Part shown: piece after piece, positions 17,936 through 25,997 of the stretch
How the letters are laid out: every line of letters starts with the position of its first letter
Position numbering within the stretch: the first letter of the stretch is position 1
From: Marinospirillum celere
GTDB lineage: Bacteria > Pseudomonadota > Gammaproteobacteria > Pseudomonadales > Halomonadaceae
Length of the DNA: 64,000 bases
Assembly: GCF_900112235.1 (NCBI RefSeq)
Contig: NZ_FOLH01000003.1
Location: 434,001 to 498,000, forward strand
Direction: 5' to 3'
Translations under genes and position numbers: made by a program
The notes under the pieces: model-generated
Database searches by the model: none
The model's input: only the letters and a program-made list of their open reading frames with translations
Told to the model about the DNA's origin: nothing

Positions 17936-20900
17936 TGGGCATCTTGATTCGTGCGGCCATCCAGCGTAGCCGGGCCACTTTATTAGCCTTGATTTTCTTG
18001 CTACTGGGTGGCTGGGCGTCCTATGTCAGCATTCCCAAAGAAGCCTATCCAGACATCACCATCCCCTATGTTTATATCTCCATGACGCTGGAAGGAGTCA
18101 GCCCGGAAGATGGTGAGCGTCTTCTGCTAAGGCCCATGGAGCAAGAGCTGCGTGCACTTGAAGGGGTGCGCAAAATGATTGGCACCGCGTCAGAAGGCCA
18201 TGCCAGTATTTTTTTAGAATTTGATGCCGGCTTTGATCCAGCAAGAGCCCTTCAGGAAACCCGCGAGCAGGTGGATACCGCACGCAGCCAGTTGCCTTCG
18301 GAAGCTGATGAACCTCGTGTCCATGAGATTAATACCGCTCTTTTTCCGATCCTTTCAATTGGGCTTTCAGGGCCTTTGGATGAACGCACCTTGATAGCAA
18401 CGGGCCGTCGTGTCCAGGAAGAACTGGAAGGCTTGCCCAGCATTTTAGAAGTGGATATTGGCGGTGACCGTGAAGACCTTTTGGAAATCCTGGTCAGCCC
18501 CCAAGCCATGGAAAGCTATGGCCTGGACTATGGTCAACTATTCAATCTGGTGAGTCAGAACAACCGCCTGATAGCTGCGGGCAGCCTGGATACAGGTTCA
18601 GGACGCCAGGCCATGAAAGTGCCCGGTATCATTGAAAACTTTGATGACCTGATGACCATGCCGGTTAAGGTTGAAGGGCCCACAGTTGTCACTTTTCAGG
18701 ATATTGCCACCATCCACCGCACCTTCAAGGACCCTCAGGGCTTTGCACGCATCAATGGGCAGCCTGCTTTAGTTTTGGAAGTCACTAAACGTGCCGGTGC
18801 CAATGTCATAGAAACGGTTGAAGAGATCAAGAGGCTCCTGGATGCCGCCCTGCCACTACTGCCTGAAGGCCTGGAAGTTGACTTCATAATGGATCAGTCG
18901 ATTGAAGTCAGAAACACGCTGGATGATCTTTTAAACAATGTCCTCACCGCCGTTGTACTGGTACTTCTGCTGGTCATTGCAGCCATGGGGTTAAGGTCAG
19001 CGCTTTTGGTGGGCATTACCATCCCCGGTTCTTTTTTACTCGGTATACTGCTGATCTGGTCTCTGGGTTACACCCTGAACATCATTGTGCTCTTTTCATT
19101 AATTCTGGTTGCAGGCATGCTGGTTGATGGTGCTCTGGTGGTCAGTGAGCTGGCTGACCGCCACCTTCAACAAGGCTTAAAACCCAGTGAAGCCTGGGCC
19201 AAGGCAGCTACCCGCATGTCCTGGCCGATTATTGCCTCCACCGCAACCACACTATCTGTTTTCGTTCCCCTGCTCTTTTGGCCGGGCATGGTTGGCGAGT
19301 TTATGAAATTCCTGCCAATTACGGTCATTCTTTGTTTGCTTTCTTCCCTGTTCATGGCTTTGATTTTTTTGCCAACGCTGGGCAGTGTTGCCGGCGGTCA
19401 GCGCCAAGCCAACCCGCAAGCCCAAAGTGGAGAAGGTCAAGAAGGTGGCGACCTGGTTTTTGCAGAAGAAGCCAGCCATTTTGGACAAGGCTATCGTTGG
19501 TTAATGGCCCGCCTGCTTCACTGGCCCAAAGCAACTCTGCTAGGCATGCTCCTGATTATTGCGGTGATCTACCTGGCCTATGCACGCTTCAACCATGGTC
19601 TGGATTTCTTTCCTTCGGTAGAACCCGAATCAGCTCAGGTTCAAATAAGAGCCAGGGGTGACCTTTCCATTTATGAACGGGACCAATTGGTGCGCAGTAT
19701 TGAGCAGCGCCTTCTGGGCATGCCTGAAGTTCAAGCTCTCTATGCTCGCTCTTTTGCTGGTTCTGCTGGCGGCGGCCCCTGGGGTGGCCCACCCGAGGAC
19801 ACCCTGGGTATTCTGCAAATACAGTTCACTGACTGGCATCAACGACGTCCTGCCCGTGACCTTCTTGCCGAAATGCGAGAACGCACCGCAGACATTCCTG
19901 GAGTTATTCTTGAATTTCGTGAACAAGAAGAAGGGCCAGGAGCCGGAAAGCCAGTCGTCCTTGAAGTCAGTGCTCAGAATCCAGCAAATGCAGAAGCCGC
20001 ACTCGAGTCCATTATCCAGCGCATGGAAGCCCTGGGTGGCTTTACCGATTATCAGGATGATCGTAGCCTGCCAGGTATTGAATGGCGCTTCCAGGTCGAC
20101 CGTCAAGCCGCCGCTCGTTTTGGCGCTGATGTCAGTAGTGTCGGTAGCGCCGTTCAGCTAGTCACCACTGGCCTTCTGTTGACGACCTACCGACCAGAAG
20201 ATGCCAATGACGAGGTGGATATCCGGGTTCGCCTACCCTATCAGGACAGAACGCTGGATCAACTCAAACGTCAAACCCTCAGCACACCTCAAGGTCAGGT
20301 CCCCTTAAGTGAATTTGTGACTTTGCAGCCAGCGCCCAAAACCGGCACCCTCAAACGGGTTGATGGTCAGCGTACGCTAACCCTACAAACCGATCTCCAG
20401 GAAGGCTATCGACTGGATGAGCGCCTCAATCAGCTGCGCCCCTTCCTGAGCGAGCTTCCTGAGGGTGTTAGTGTCAGAATTGCCGGTGAAGATGCTGATA
20501 TGCAGGAAACCCAGACCTTTCTGGTTGCAGCCTTCTTTATTGCTATCTTCTTGATGCTGATCATTCTGGTTTTGCAGTTCAACAGCCTGTATCAAACCTT
20601 TTTGGTCCTTTCAGCCATTTTGTTTTCAACTGCCGGGGTGCTGCTTGGACTCTTGTTGGCCGGACAAAGCTTTGGTGTGGTGATGGTTGGGATGGGTATC
20701 ATCGCTCTGGCTGGCATAGTGGTGAACAACAATATCGTTCTTATTGACACTTACAACCATATTCGCCAACAGGGTCTGCAAGGCTACCAGGCTGCTCTGG
20801 AAACAGGTTGCCTGCGTTTGCGTCCAGTACTGCTGACAGCTATGACTACTATCCTTGGATTAATGCCTATGGTGATGGGAGTCAATGTCAATCTCATGGA

Positions 20901-21066
20901 ACCCAGTTTGGGCTTGGGAGCACCTTCAACCCACTGGTGGCGCCAACTATCCAGTGCTATCGCCGGGGGCTTGGCTTTTGCAACCCTGTTAACCCTGGTA
21001 CTGACACCCTGCCTGCTGGTTTTAGGAGAGAAAATATCCTTGAGCGCGCGTCGTCAACAAAAATAA
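17935..21066 (+). CDS. RND-family efflux permease
   Basis: A 1043-residue inner-membrane pump with the two-fold RND layout: TM1, a large periplasmic loop, TM2-6, cytosolic linker, TM7, second loop, TM8-12. It belongs to the HAE-type branch (IPKEAYPDITIPYVYISMTL). In TM4 the proton-relay region reads GMLVDGALVV, keeping one Asp where AcrB has two adjacent Asp. TM10 has GIVVNNNIVLID instead of the AcrB Lys940 context; such variants are common in less-studied RND groups. Substrates are unknown. Translationally coupled to the adaptor and followed by a strong terminator. Confidence 0.93.
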   Translation: MGILIRAAIQRSRATLLALIFLLLGGWASYVSIPKEAYPDITIPYVYISMTLEGVSPEDGERLLLRPMEQELRALEGVRKMIGTASEGHASIFLEFDAGFDPARALQETREQVDTARSQLPSEADEPRVHEINTALFPILSIGLSGPLDERTLIATGRRVQEELEGLPSILEVDIGGDREDLLEILVSPQAMESYGLDYGQLFNLVSQNNRLIAAGSLDTGSGRQAMKVPGIIENFDDLMTMPVKVEGPTVVTFQDIATIHRTFKDPQGFARINGQPALVLEVTKRAGANVIETVEEIKRLLDAALPLLPEGLEVDFIMDQSIEVRNTLDDLLNNVLTAVVLVLLLVIAAMGLRSALLVGITIPGSFLLGILLIWSLGYTLNIIVLFSLILVAGMLVDGALVVSELADRHLQQGLKPSEAWAKAATRMSWPIIASTATTLSVFVPLLFWPGMVGEFMKFLPITVILCLLSSLFMALIFLPTLGSVAGGQRQANPQAQSGEGQEGGDLVFAEEASHFGQGYRWLMARLLHWPKATLLGMLLIIAVIYLAYARFNHGLDFFPSVEPESAQVQIRARGDLSIYERDQLVRSIEQRLLGMPEVQALYARSFAGSAGGGPWGGPPEDTLGILQIQFTDWHQRRPARDLLAEMRERTADIPGVILEFREQEEGPGAGKPVVLEVSAQNPANAEAALESIIQRMEALGGFTDYQDDRSLPGIEWRFQVDRQAAARFGADVSSVGSAVQLVTTGLLLTTYRPEDANDEVDIRVRLPYQDRTLDQLKRQTLSTPQGQVPLSEFVTLQPAPKTGTLKRVDGQRTLTLQTDLQEGYRLDERLNQLRPFLSELPEGVSVRIAGEDADMQETQTFLVAAFFIAIFLMLIILVLQFNSLYQTFLVLSAILFSTAGVLLGLLLAGQSFGVVMVGMGIIALAGIVVNNNIVLIDTYNHIRQQGLQGYQAALETGCLRLRPVLLTAMTTILGLMPMVMGVNVNLMEPSLGLGAPSTHWWRQLSSAIAGGLAFATLLTLVLTPCLLVLGEKISLSARRQQK

Positions 21067-21089
21067 AAAACCCGGCCAGGCCGGGTTTT
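21067..21089 (+). terminator. Intrinsic terminator after the RND operon
   Basis: AAAACCCGGC (21067-21076), loop CAG, GCCGGGTTTT (21080-21089). The 10-bp stem with A- and T-flanks starts directly after the pump stop codon. It can act on both strands and so also ends the small minus-strand gene at 21108. Confidence 0.9.
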
Positions 21090-21107
21090 CAGACAGCTCA
21101 CTAAAGC

Positions 21108-21236
21108 CTAGGTTTTTTTGGCGTTAGCTTCATCTTGGTCCATGATATTTTTGAGCTTTTTAACGCTCCAGACACTGGCGACAACCATTATTGCTACCAA
21201 TGCCAGACTGGCTAAAACATATTGATCGTAGTACAT
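21108..21236 (-). CDS. 42-residue single-span membrane protein
   Basis: Very small protein with one hydrophobic helix (about residues 7-24, VLASLALVAIMVVASVWSV) followed by a charged cytosolic tail rich in Lys, Asp and Glu. The start ATG at 21236 has GGTGGAG 8 bases upstream, a strong site; an in-frame upstream extension to 21302 would bury that site. The size and shape resemble DUF3149-like or cytochrome-assembly accessory peptides, but no family can be assigned. Divergent from the PilZ-like gene and terminated by the shared hairpin at 21067. Confidence 0.65.
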   Translation of the reverse strand: MYYDQYVLASLALVAIMVVASVWSVKKLKNIMDQDEANAKKT

Positions 21237-21385
21237 GGCTTTTCTCCACCGCTTGATTACACGTCGACACTTAAGACTTCCCTTTGCTCTATATTTTAAC
21301 AAGGAGAATATTGCTAACCTTAACCTGGATCATGATTTACAATGTTTTTCTAAAATCGGTGAGCCTGAAGCTAGGGAGTAAAAAC

Positions 21386-21766
21386 ATGAAGCGGCCTGCA
21401 GCCGACAACACCAAAGGTGTTCCCACTTACTGGAAAGCCCGCTTGCTGCTACCGGTAACTGGACAAAAGGCTTACAAGGGCTATTGGGCCTACACGCAAA
21501 GCCTGTCTGAAAAGGAAGTGCGCTTTCAAAGTGAAAAGAACCTGAAAAAGAGTGTTGAAGTCCATTTGGAAATTCACGCCATCCATCAAGGCGTCAAACG
21601 GACCATTCAACTTCTGGGCAAGGTGCTTAGCTCCGTGCTCCTCTCCTGCGGCACTCTTTATGGTATCGACCTACAAATCATTAAAATCAGCAAGGCAGAC
21701 CGTGAGTTTTTGAACAACTACATGAAAGAAAAACAAACCATGAAGCTGACCTACAGCAGTTTCTAG
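21386..21766 (+). CDS. PilZ-like domain protein (tentative)
   Basis: A 126-residue cytosolic protein starting at ATG 21386 with AGGGAG seven bases upstream. The beta-rich central part and the ending YGIDLQIIKISKADREFLNNYM look like a PilZ domain, whose last strand and helix often read GLRF...DREFL. However, the c-di-GMP-binding RxxxR and (D/N)xSxxG motifs are not evident, so it may be a non-binding PilZ or another small barrel. Ends 4 bases into the convergent DUF501 gene. Confidence 0.6.
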   Translation: MKRPAADNTKGVPTYWKARLLLPVTGQKAYKGYWAYTQSLSEKEVRFQSEKNLKKSVEVHLEIHAIHQGVKRTIQLLGKVLSSVLLSCGTLYGIDLQIIKISKADREFLNNYMKEKQTMKLTYSSF

Positions 21767-22284
21767 GGAATCAGGTCACCAATTCCAAACTCACTATCCA
21801 ACCACTCGCCAATCGCATTGTAGCCACTCAGGTGGTGGGCATACTGGGTATGCAGGCAGCGCACCTGCTGCCAGTTTTCTATGCCGCCAACACCTCGACG
21901 TTTGAAGACATCGGCAAAGCCCAAGGCCTCGACCCGACTCCGTATTTCCGGTGTCATGGCTGACCAGCGTCTTTGAATATAGTCTTCATGGCTTTTGCGA
22001 TAATCAGCCAACAGCTGTTGATCTTCCTGCAGTCGGGTTTCCAACTGTTTGATGACCCCCGCTGCTTCCAGATGTGACAGCTCCTTGACCAGCAGGCGGC
22101 TGGACAGCCAGTACAACGTCGGGAAGGGTTTGTCGTCCACCAGGGCTTCGACCTGGACCACCAGAGGTCGTCCTGAGCTATCCGTGGCGGTCACATACGT
22201 CATACCCTTGGGTTCACGACCCAGCTCTTCAGCAATCAGAGCCTTTTGTTGTTCACTAGGGATTTGTTGCAACTGCGTCAGCAT
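21763..22284 (-). CDS. DUF501 family protein
   Basis: A 173-residue cytosolic protein of unknown function. The DUF501 landmarks are GREPKGM, PLVVQVEALVDDKPFPTLYWLSSRLLVKELSHLEAAG, and the C-terminal GVGGIENWQQVRCLHTQYAHHLSG with its conserved Cys and His residues. Members occur widely in bacteria, often near exopolyphosphatase or growth genes, which are not present here. Start ATG 22284 with a modest GAAGTGA. It lies downstream of dps, separated by a terminator. Confidence 0.8.
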   Translation of the reverse strand: MLTQLQQIPSEQQKALIAEELGREPKGMTYVTATDSSGRPLVVQVEALVDDKPFPTLYWLSSRLLVKELSHLEAAGVIKQLETRLQEDQQLLADYRKSHEDYIQRRWSAMTPEIRSRVEALGFADVFKRRGVGGIENWQQVRCLHTQYAHHLSGYNAIGEWLDSEFGIGDLIP

Positions 22285-22300
22285 GGGTATTCACTTCAAT

Positions 22301-22325
22301 AAAAAACCGGGCAATCGCTGCCCGG
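22301..22325 (-). terminator. Intrinsic terminator after dps
   Basis: On the minus strand CCGGGCA (22319-22325), a short loop and TGCCCGG (22307-22313) form a 7-bp GC-rich stem. Six T follow (22306-22301). It lies 24 bases past the dps stop and separates dps from the DUF501 gene. Confidence 0.88.
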
Positions 22326-22348
22326 CCTTAGAACTTTCAAAAAATGGA

Positions 22349-22822
22349 TTAACGCCCCAGATAGGCGCTCAGCATCCAGACTGTTTTTTCCTGTTCGGAA
22401 ATATAGTCACTCATCAGAGATGCTGTACCTTCATCATCAGCTTGACCGGCCAGCTCCATGACATCACGTTGCATCTGGATCAACTGTTTGTAGCCACTCA
22501 GCAGACCTTCAACACAAACCTTACCTTCATGGGCTTGCTTATGCTCTTTGATCTCGCTGTTTTCAATGTAGTCACTGAAAGCATGCATAGGACGATGACC
22601 CAGAGTAAGAATACGCTCAGCCAGCTCATCAACCTTTAACAGCAAATCATTATACTGTTCTTCAAATTTGGCATGGAGCTCAAAAAACTCTGGCCCCTGA
22701 ATGTTCCAGTGGTAGCCACGAACATTCATGTAAAAAATCTGGTAATTGGCCAGCAGCTGGTTCAATTTTTCAGACAGCTGAGTTGCCTTGGCTGTATCTA
22801 GACCGATACGGTTAGTACTCAT
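22349..22822 (-). CDS. dps: Dps-family DNA-binding ferritin-like protein
   Basis: A 157-residue mini-ferritin that forms dodecamers, oxidises Fe(II) with peroxide and protects DNA under starvation and oxidative stress. The Dps core shows YHWNIQGPEFFELHAKFEEQYND, with the intersubunit ferroxidase His/Asp/Glu residues, and the following helix DELAERILTLGHRP. The N-terminus is short with few positive charges, so DNA binding may be weak. The ATG at 22822 has AAGGAGG upstream; an in-frame TTG two codons earlier is unlikely. Confidence 0.92.
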   Translation of the reverse strand: MSTNRIGLDTAKATQLSEKLNQLLANYQIFYMNVRGYHWNIQGPEFFELHAKFEEQYNDLLLKVDELAERILTLGHRPMHAFSDYIENSEIKEHKQAHEGKVCVEGLLSGYKQLIQMQRDVMELAGQADDEGTASLMSDYISEQEKTVWMLSAYLGR

Positions 22823-22908
22823 TAACAACCTCCTTGCTTCTTTAAGGATTTCATGATTAAGACTAACGTAACTTCCTTGTTCTGGCTAAGGTTTTTTGTG
22901 CATTCGCT

Positions 22909-24051
22909 TCATAGGCACTCGCTATTAGAAACGAAACTGAAATAGGGTTCAGGCGCTTCAGGCAACGCTTGGGCCAGCGTCTTTACTGCTTCCACCAGGC
23001 TCAATGCATCCTCGCCCACCAGATTAATATGGCCCAGCTTACGGCCCGCTCTTTCTTCCTTGCCATAGAGGTGCAGATGAGCATTTTCATCAGCCAAGAC
23101 AAGATTCAAGTCTGGTGTTTTGGCAATCAGGTTCAGCATACAGGTAGGATGCAGGGCACGGGTTGACCCCAAAGGCAGGCCTGCAACCGCGCGCAAATGG
23201 TTTTCAAACTGGCTGGTGACAGCGCCATTTTGAGTCCAGTGGCCTGAGTTGTGCACACGCGGCGCCATTTCATTGGCAACCAGGGTGCCATCTGCTTTCT
23301 GGAATAACTCCAGAGTCAGCACCCCAACATAATTCAACTCTTGCAGCAGGGCTTGAATATAGTTTTCTGCTTGCTGCTGAATGGCTGCATCCAAATCAGG
23401 CAAGGGTGCCAGGGAGTAACGCAGAATACCCTCAACATGGTGATTTTCAGCCATGGGGTAAAAAGCCACCTCGCCCTTTTGACCACGTACCGCAATCATG
23501 GACACTTCACGCACAAAATCAACAAAGGCTTCCACAATCAGTTGCGGGTGGCCTATAGCCTTCCAGGCTGCTGCAGCATCTTCAGGTGAACGTAAAACCG
23601 CTTGTCCTTTGCCGTCATAACCTTCAGTCACTGATTTGGCAACCACCGGACGTTGACCTTCTTGCCCCAGTTCGCGAGTCGCCTTTTCCAACTCATCCGC
23701 AGATTGCACCAGGCGGTATTCGGGCGTGGGAATTCCCAAGCGGGTAAACAGGGCTTTTTCCAGACCCCGGTTTTGACAAATTTCCAAAGCACGGCTGCAT
23801 GGAAAAACCGGCTTATGCTTTTCAATTTCGCGCACCAGATCAACAGGCAGGTGTTCAAACTCATAGGTTACCCTGTCGACCTGCCCCAGAAAGCTTTCCA
23901 GCTGCTGATTATCTGGATCAACCAGAATGCTACCAATATCCGCACTGGGGCTACCGCCCGTATCCAGAAAAACAAACCTTTGTCCCAGTGGATAGCCAGC
24001 CAGGGCCAGCATTTGACCTAATTGACCAGCACCGAGAATGCCAACTTGCAT
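22909..24051 (-). CDS. purK: 5-(carboxyamino)imidazole ribonucleotide synthase
   Basis: A 380-residue ATP-grasp enzyme that makes N5-CAIR from AIR, ATP and bicarbonate in purine synthesis. It starts MQVGILGAGQLGQMLALAG. The ATP-grasp region has VAKSVTEGYDGKGQ, EAFVDFVREVSMI, NEMAPRVHNSGHWT and LGHINL near the end. CGGAGA precedes ATG 24051, 17 bases after the purE stop, so purE-purK is one operon. Confidence 0.97.
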   Translation of the reverse strand: MQVGILGAGQLGQMLALAGYPLGQRFVFLDTGGSPSADIGSILVDPDNQQLESFLGQVDRVTYEFEHLPVDLVREIEKHKPVFPCSRALEICQNRGLEKALFTRLGIPTPEYRLVQSADELEKATRELGQEGQRPVVAKSVTEGYDGKGQAVLRSPEDAAAAWKAIGHPQLIVEAFVDFVREVSMIAVRGQKGEVAFYPMAENHHVEGILRYSLAPLPDLDAAIQQQAENYIQALLQELNYVGVLTLELFQKADGTLVANEMAPRVHNSGHWTQNGAVTSQFENHLRAVAGLPLGSTRALHPTCMLNLIAKTPDLNLVLADENAHLHLYGKEERAGRKLGHINLVGEDALSLVEAVKTLAQALPEAPEPYFSFVSNSECL

Positions 24052-24068
24052 CTTTTTATCTCCGGAGT

Positions 24069-24569
24069 TCAGTGAGAAGCGTCTTCGCGGGGGTCAGGAT
24101 TGTCGAGAACCTTGCGTGTTTGTTCGGCCCGAAAGGCATCCAGCTTTTTCGCAACCTCTTCATCCTGCAAAGCAACAATTTGTGCAGCCAGAATACCGGC
24201 ATTGGTTGCACCCGCCTTGCCAATGGCGAGCGTTGCCACAGGAACGCCACCCGGCATTTGTACGATGGAAAGCAAGGAATCCATACCCTTGAGGGCTTTG
24301 GATTCAACCGGCACACCCAGTACCGGTAAAGCGGTTTGAGAGGCAGCCATACCTGGCAAATGCGCAGCACCACCCGCGCCAGCAATAATGGCTTGCAGGC
24401 CGCGCATCTTGGCTGTTTTGGCGTAATCAAACAGCAAATCAGGCGTGCGGTGGGCAGAAACCACCTTGACTTCATGGCGTACGCCCAGCTGCTCCAGCAT
24501 CTGTACTGCATGTTCCATGGTGGGCCAATCCGATTTGGAACCCATAATCACGCCGACTTGTGGCTGCAT
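24069..24569 (-). CDS. purE: N5-CAIR mutase
   Basis: A 166-residue class I PurE, which converts N5-CAIR to CAIR. Visible motifs are [21 protein letters not shown] (catalytic His) and the glycine-rich [12 protein letters not shown]. The pairing with purK downstream confirms the bacterial two-step route. I could not find a convincing PurR box upstream. Confidence 0.97.
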   Translation of the reverse strand: MQPQVGVIMGSKSDWPTMEHAVQMLEQLGVRHEVKVVSAHRTPDLLFDYAKTAKMRGLQAIIAGAGGAAHLPGMAASQTALPVLGVPVESKALKGMDSLLSIVQMPGGVPVATLAIGKAGATNAGILAAQIVALQDEEVAKKLDAFRAEQTRKVLDNPDPREDASH

Positions 24570-24718
24570 CAGTTAAACCTCTGGATTGAAGCGCAAAAAA
24601 TTGAAAGCTGGGAAGGATACCCTTAAAAGCTACAGGGGGAAAGTGATAAAGATGACTTTTGTGAACGCAGCGATCAAGGTAAGCTTGGCAGCCTGTTCAA
24701 TCAACTTGAAGATATCAA

Positions 24719-24982
24719 ATGCTATTAAAGCTTGGACTCACCTTACTTGTATTGCCGCTTCTGATTGTAATGGGCTTCTGGAGCCTGGAGTTTATCGAGG
24801 TGAGCAACTGCATCCATGCTGGAGGCAGCTACGATTATATGGAAGGACTCTGTCTGCAAGAAGGGCAGGGGCGCTTTATTCCTTTTTCAGAACGCTACCC
24901 GCTACTGGTCAGCGGCAGCCTCTGGGGATCTTGTTTTGGCCTGCTACTCAGCATTATTGGCCTCTACCGGAGGCGGATGTAA
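24719..24982 (+). CDS. Small two-span membrane protein of unknown function
   Basis: An 87-residue protein with hydrophobic helices at about 3-22 and 61-82. Between them is a loop with the paired cysteines CIHAGGSYDYMEGLC, probably periplasmic and disulfide-bonded. I do not recognise the family, although similar short proteins with Cys-GGSYDY-Cys loops occur in gammaproteobacteria. The ribosome site is weak (TTGAAG). Its stop codon lies inside the loop of a strong hairpin (24964-24995). Divergent from purE and convergent with flgL. Confidence 0.7.
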   Translation: MLLKLGLTLLVLPLLIVMGFWSLEFIEVSNCIHAGGSYDYMEGLCLQEGQGRFIPFSERYPLLVSGSLWGSCFGLLLSIIGLYRRRM

Positions 24983-24995
24983 CCGTCTCCGGTAG
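24964..24995. terminator. Terminator hairpin overlapping a gene end
   Basis: CTACCGGAG (24964-24972) pairs with CTCCGGTAG (24987-24995). Further pairs inside (24973-24976 with 24983-24986, one G-T) lengthen the stem to 13 bp around a 6-base loop that holds the stop codon. AATTTATTATT follows on the plus strand. It lies between convergent genes and may serve both, including the end of the flgL transcript. Confidence 0.75.
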
Positions 24996-25004
24996 AATTT
25001 ATTA

Positions 25005-25991
25005 TTAAATATAATTAAACAAGCTGAGATTGGAAATACGGCCAAAAGCCTGTTGACTGGCCTGCAGGGACATCATCTGGGTCTGGAAGCGGGTTGCCGC
25101 TTCGGCGTAATCTAAGTCTTCCAGATCAGAAATGCTCTTTTTAGCAAACAACTCAAAGTCTTTATTACCATCTTTAACAGCATCAAGAGTATTTTGACGC
25201 GAGCCTATTTGTGAGCGGGTTTGGGATACCTTGTCAAAAGCGATATCGATATTATCAATCGAAGCCCGGATTGCATCCTTATCGACATCACTTGGAGGGT
25301 TGCCATTACCTGTCGCATTGACCAGGTACTGAATGGCGCCCAGCATATTACCCATATCCCCTGCAGGAACATCATTATTGCCCACTGCAGCAGCATCATT
25401 CCAATCAACCTTATCACCGTTAGCATCAACCATTTGCAGGCCTTCCAGGCCTTCAAATGCCCTGGCACCTGAGGTCAGCATTTTAATAAAGGTATCATCA
25501 GCAACCTGGGCTTCACGCTCGATCCGATCACCTTGAAAAGCATTTCCATCATAGGCTTTCTGGTCAGCCTGACTGCCCGCAAAAATATATTCATTACTTT
25601 CATTTTTGGTATTCAGCAATCCCTGAAGGTGTTTCAGGATTTCTTTGGCTTCTGTACCTGTAGAACGAATTTGCTGCTCATTCCACTGGTCACTACCCAA
25701 CTGAATCGCAATTTCTTTAAGACGAATCAGACTGGTTTCGGTTTGATCCAGAACTGATTCCGTTTGACTTAAGTTTTTATCAGCAAAATCTATATTACGA
25801 TTGTACTGCTGAACCACTGACATGCGCGTTTTAGTATTCAATGTCTGGGCTGCTGCAACAGGATCATCAGCGGGTGTCGCCACCTTTTTCCCTGTACCCA
25901 ATTGGTTATTAGTTTGGTTAACCCGACCCTGGCTTTGCATCATGTTAAACAGGTTAGTGTTGAACATCTGCGTTGATGACATACGAATCAT
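25005..25991 (-). CDS. flgL: Flagellar hook-filament junction protein 2 (HAP3)
   Basis: A 328-residue FlgL, secreted through the flagellar export apparatus to form the second junction ring between hook and filament. The N-terminal flagellin-like helix (RMSSTQMFNTNLFNMMQSQ) and a C-terminal heptad region (SLQASQQAFGRISNLSLFNYI) are typical. GGGAGG lies 9 bases before ATG 25991. Six bases after flgK; last gene of the flagellar block. Confidence 0.96.
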   Translation of the reverse strand: MIRMSSTQMFNTNLFNMMQSQGRVNQTNNQLGTGKKVATPADDPVAAAQTLNTKTRMSVVQQYNRNIDFADKNLSQTESVLDQTETSLIRLKEIAIQLGSDQWNEQQIRSTGTEAKEILKHLQGLLNTKNESNEYIFAGSQADQKAYDGNAFQGDRIEREAQVADDTFIKMLTSGARAFEGLEGLQMVDANGDKVDWNDAAAVGNNDVPAGDMGNMLGAIQYLVNATGNGNPPSDVDKDAIRASIDNIDIAFDKVSQTRSQIGSRQNTLDAVKDGNKDFELFAKKSISDLEDLDYAEAATRFQTQMMSLQASQQAFGRISNLSLFNYI

Positions 25992-25997
25992 GATTTT

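Noticed and set aside
24570-24718. PurR operator upstream of purE
   Set aside because: Only a loose ACGCA fragment was found, with no 16-bp palindrome resembling the PurR box.
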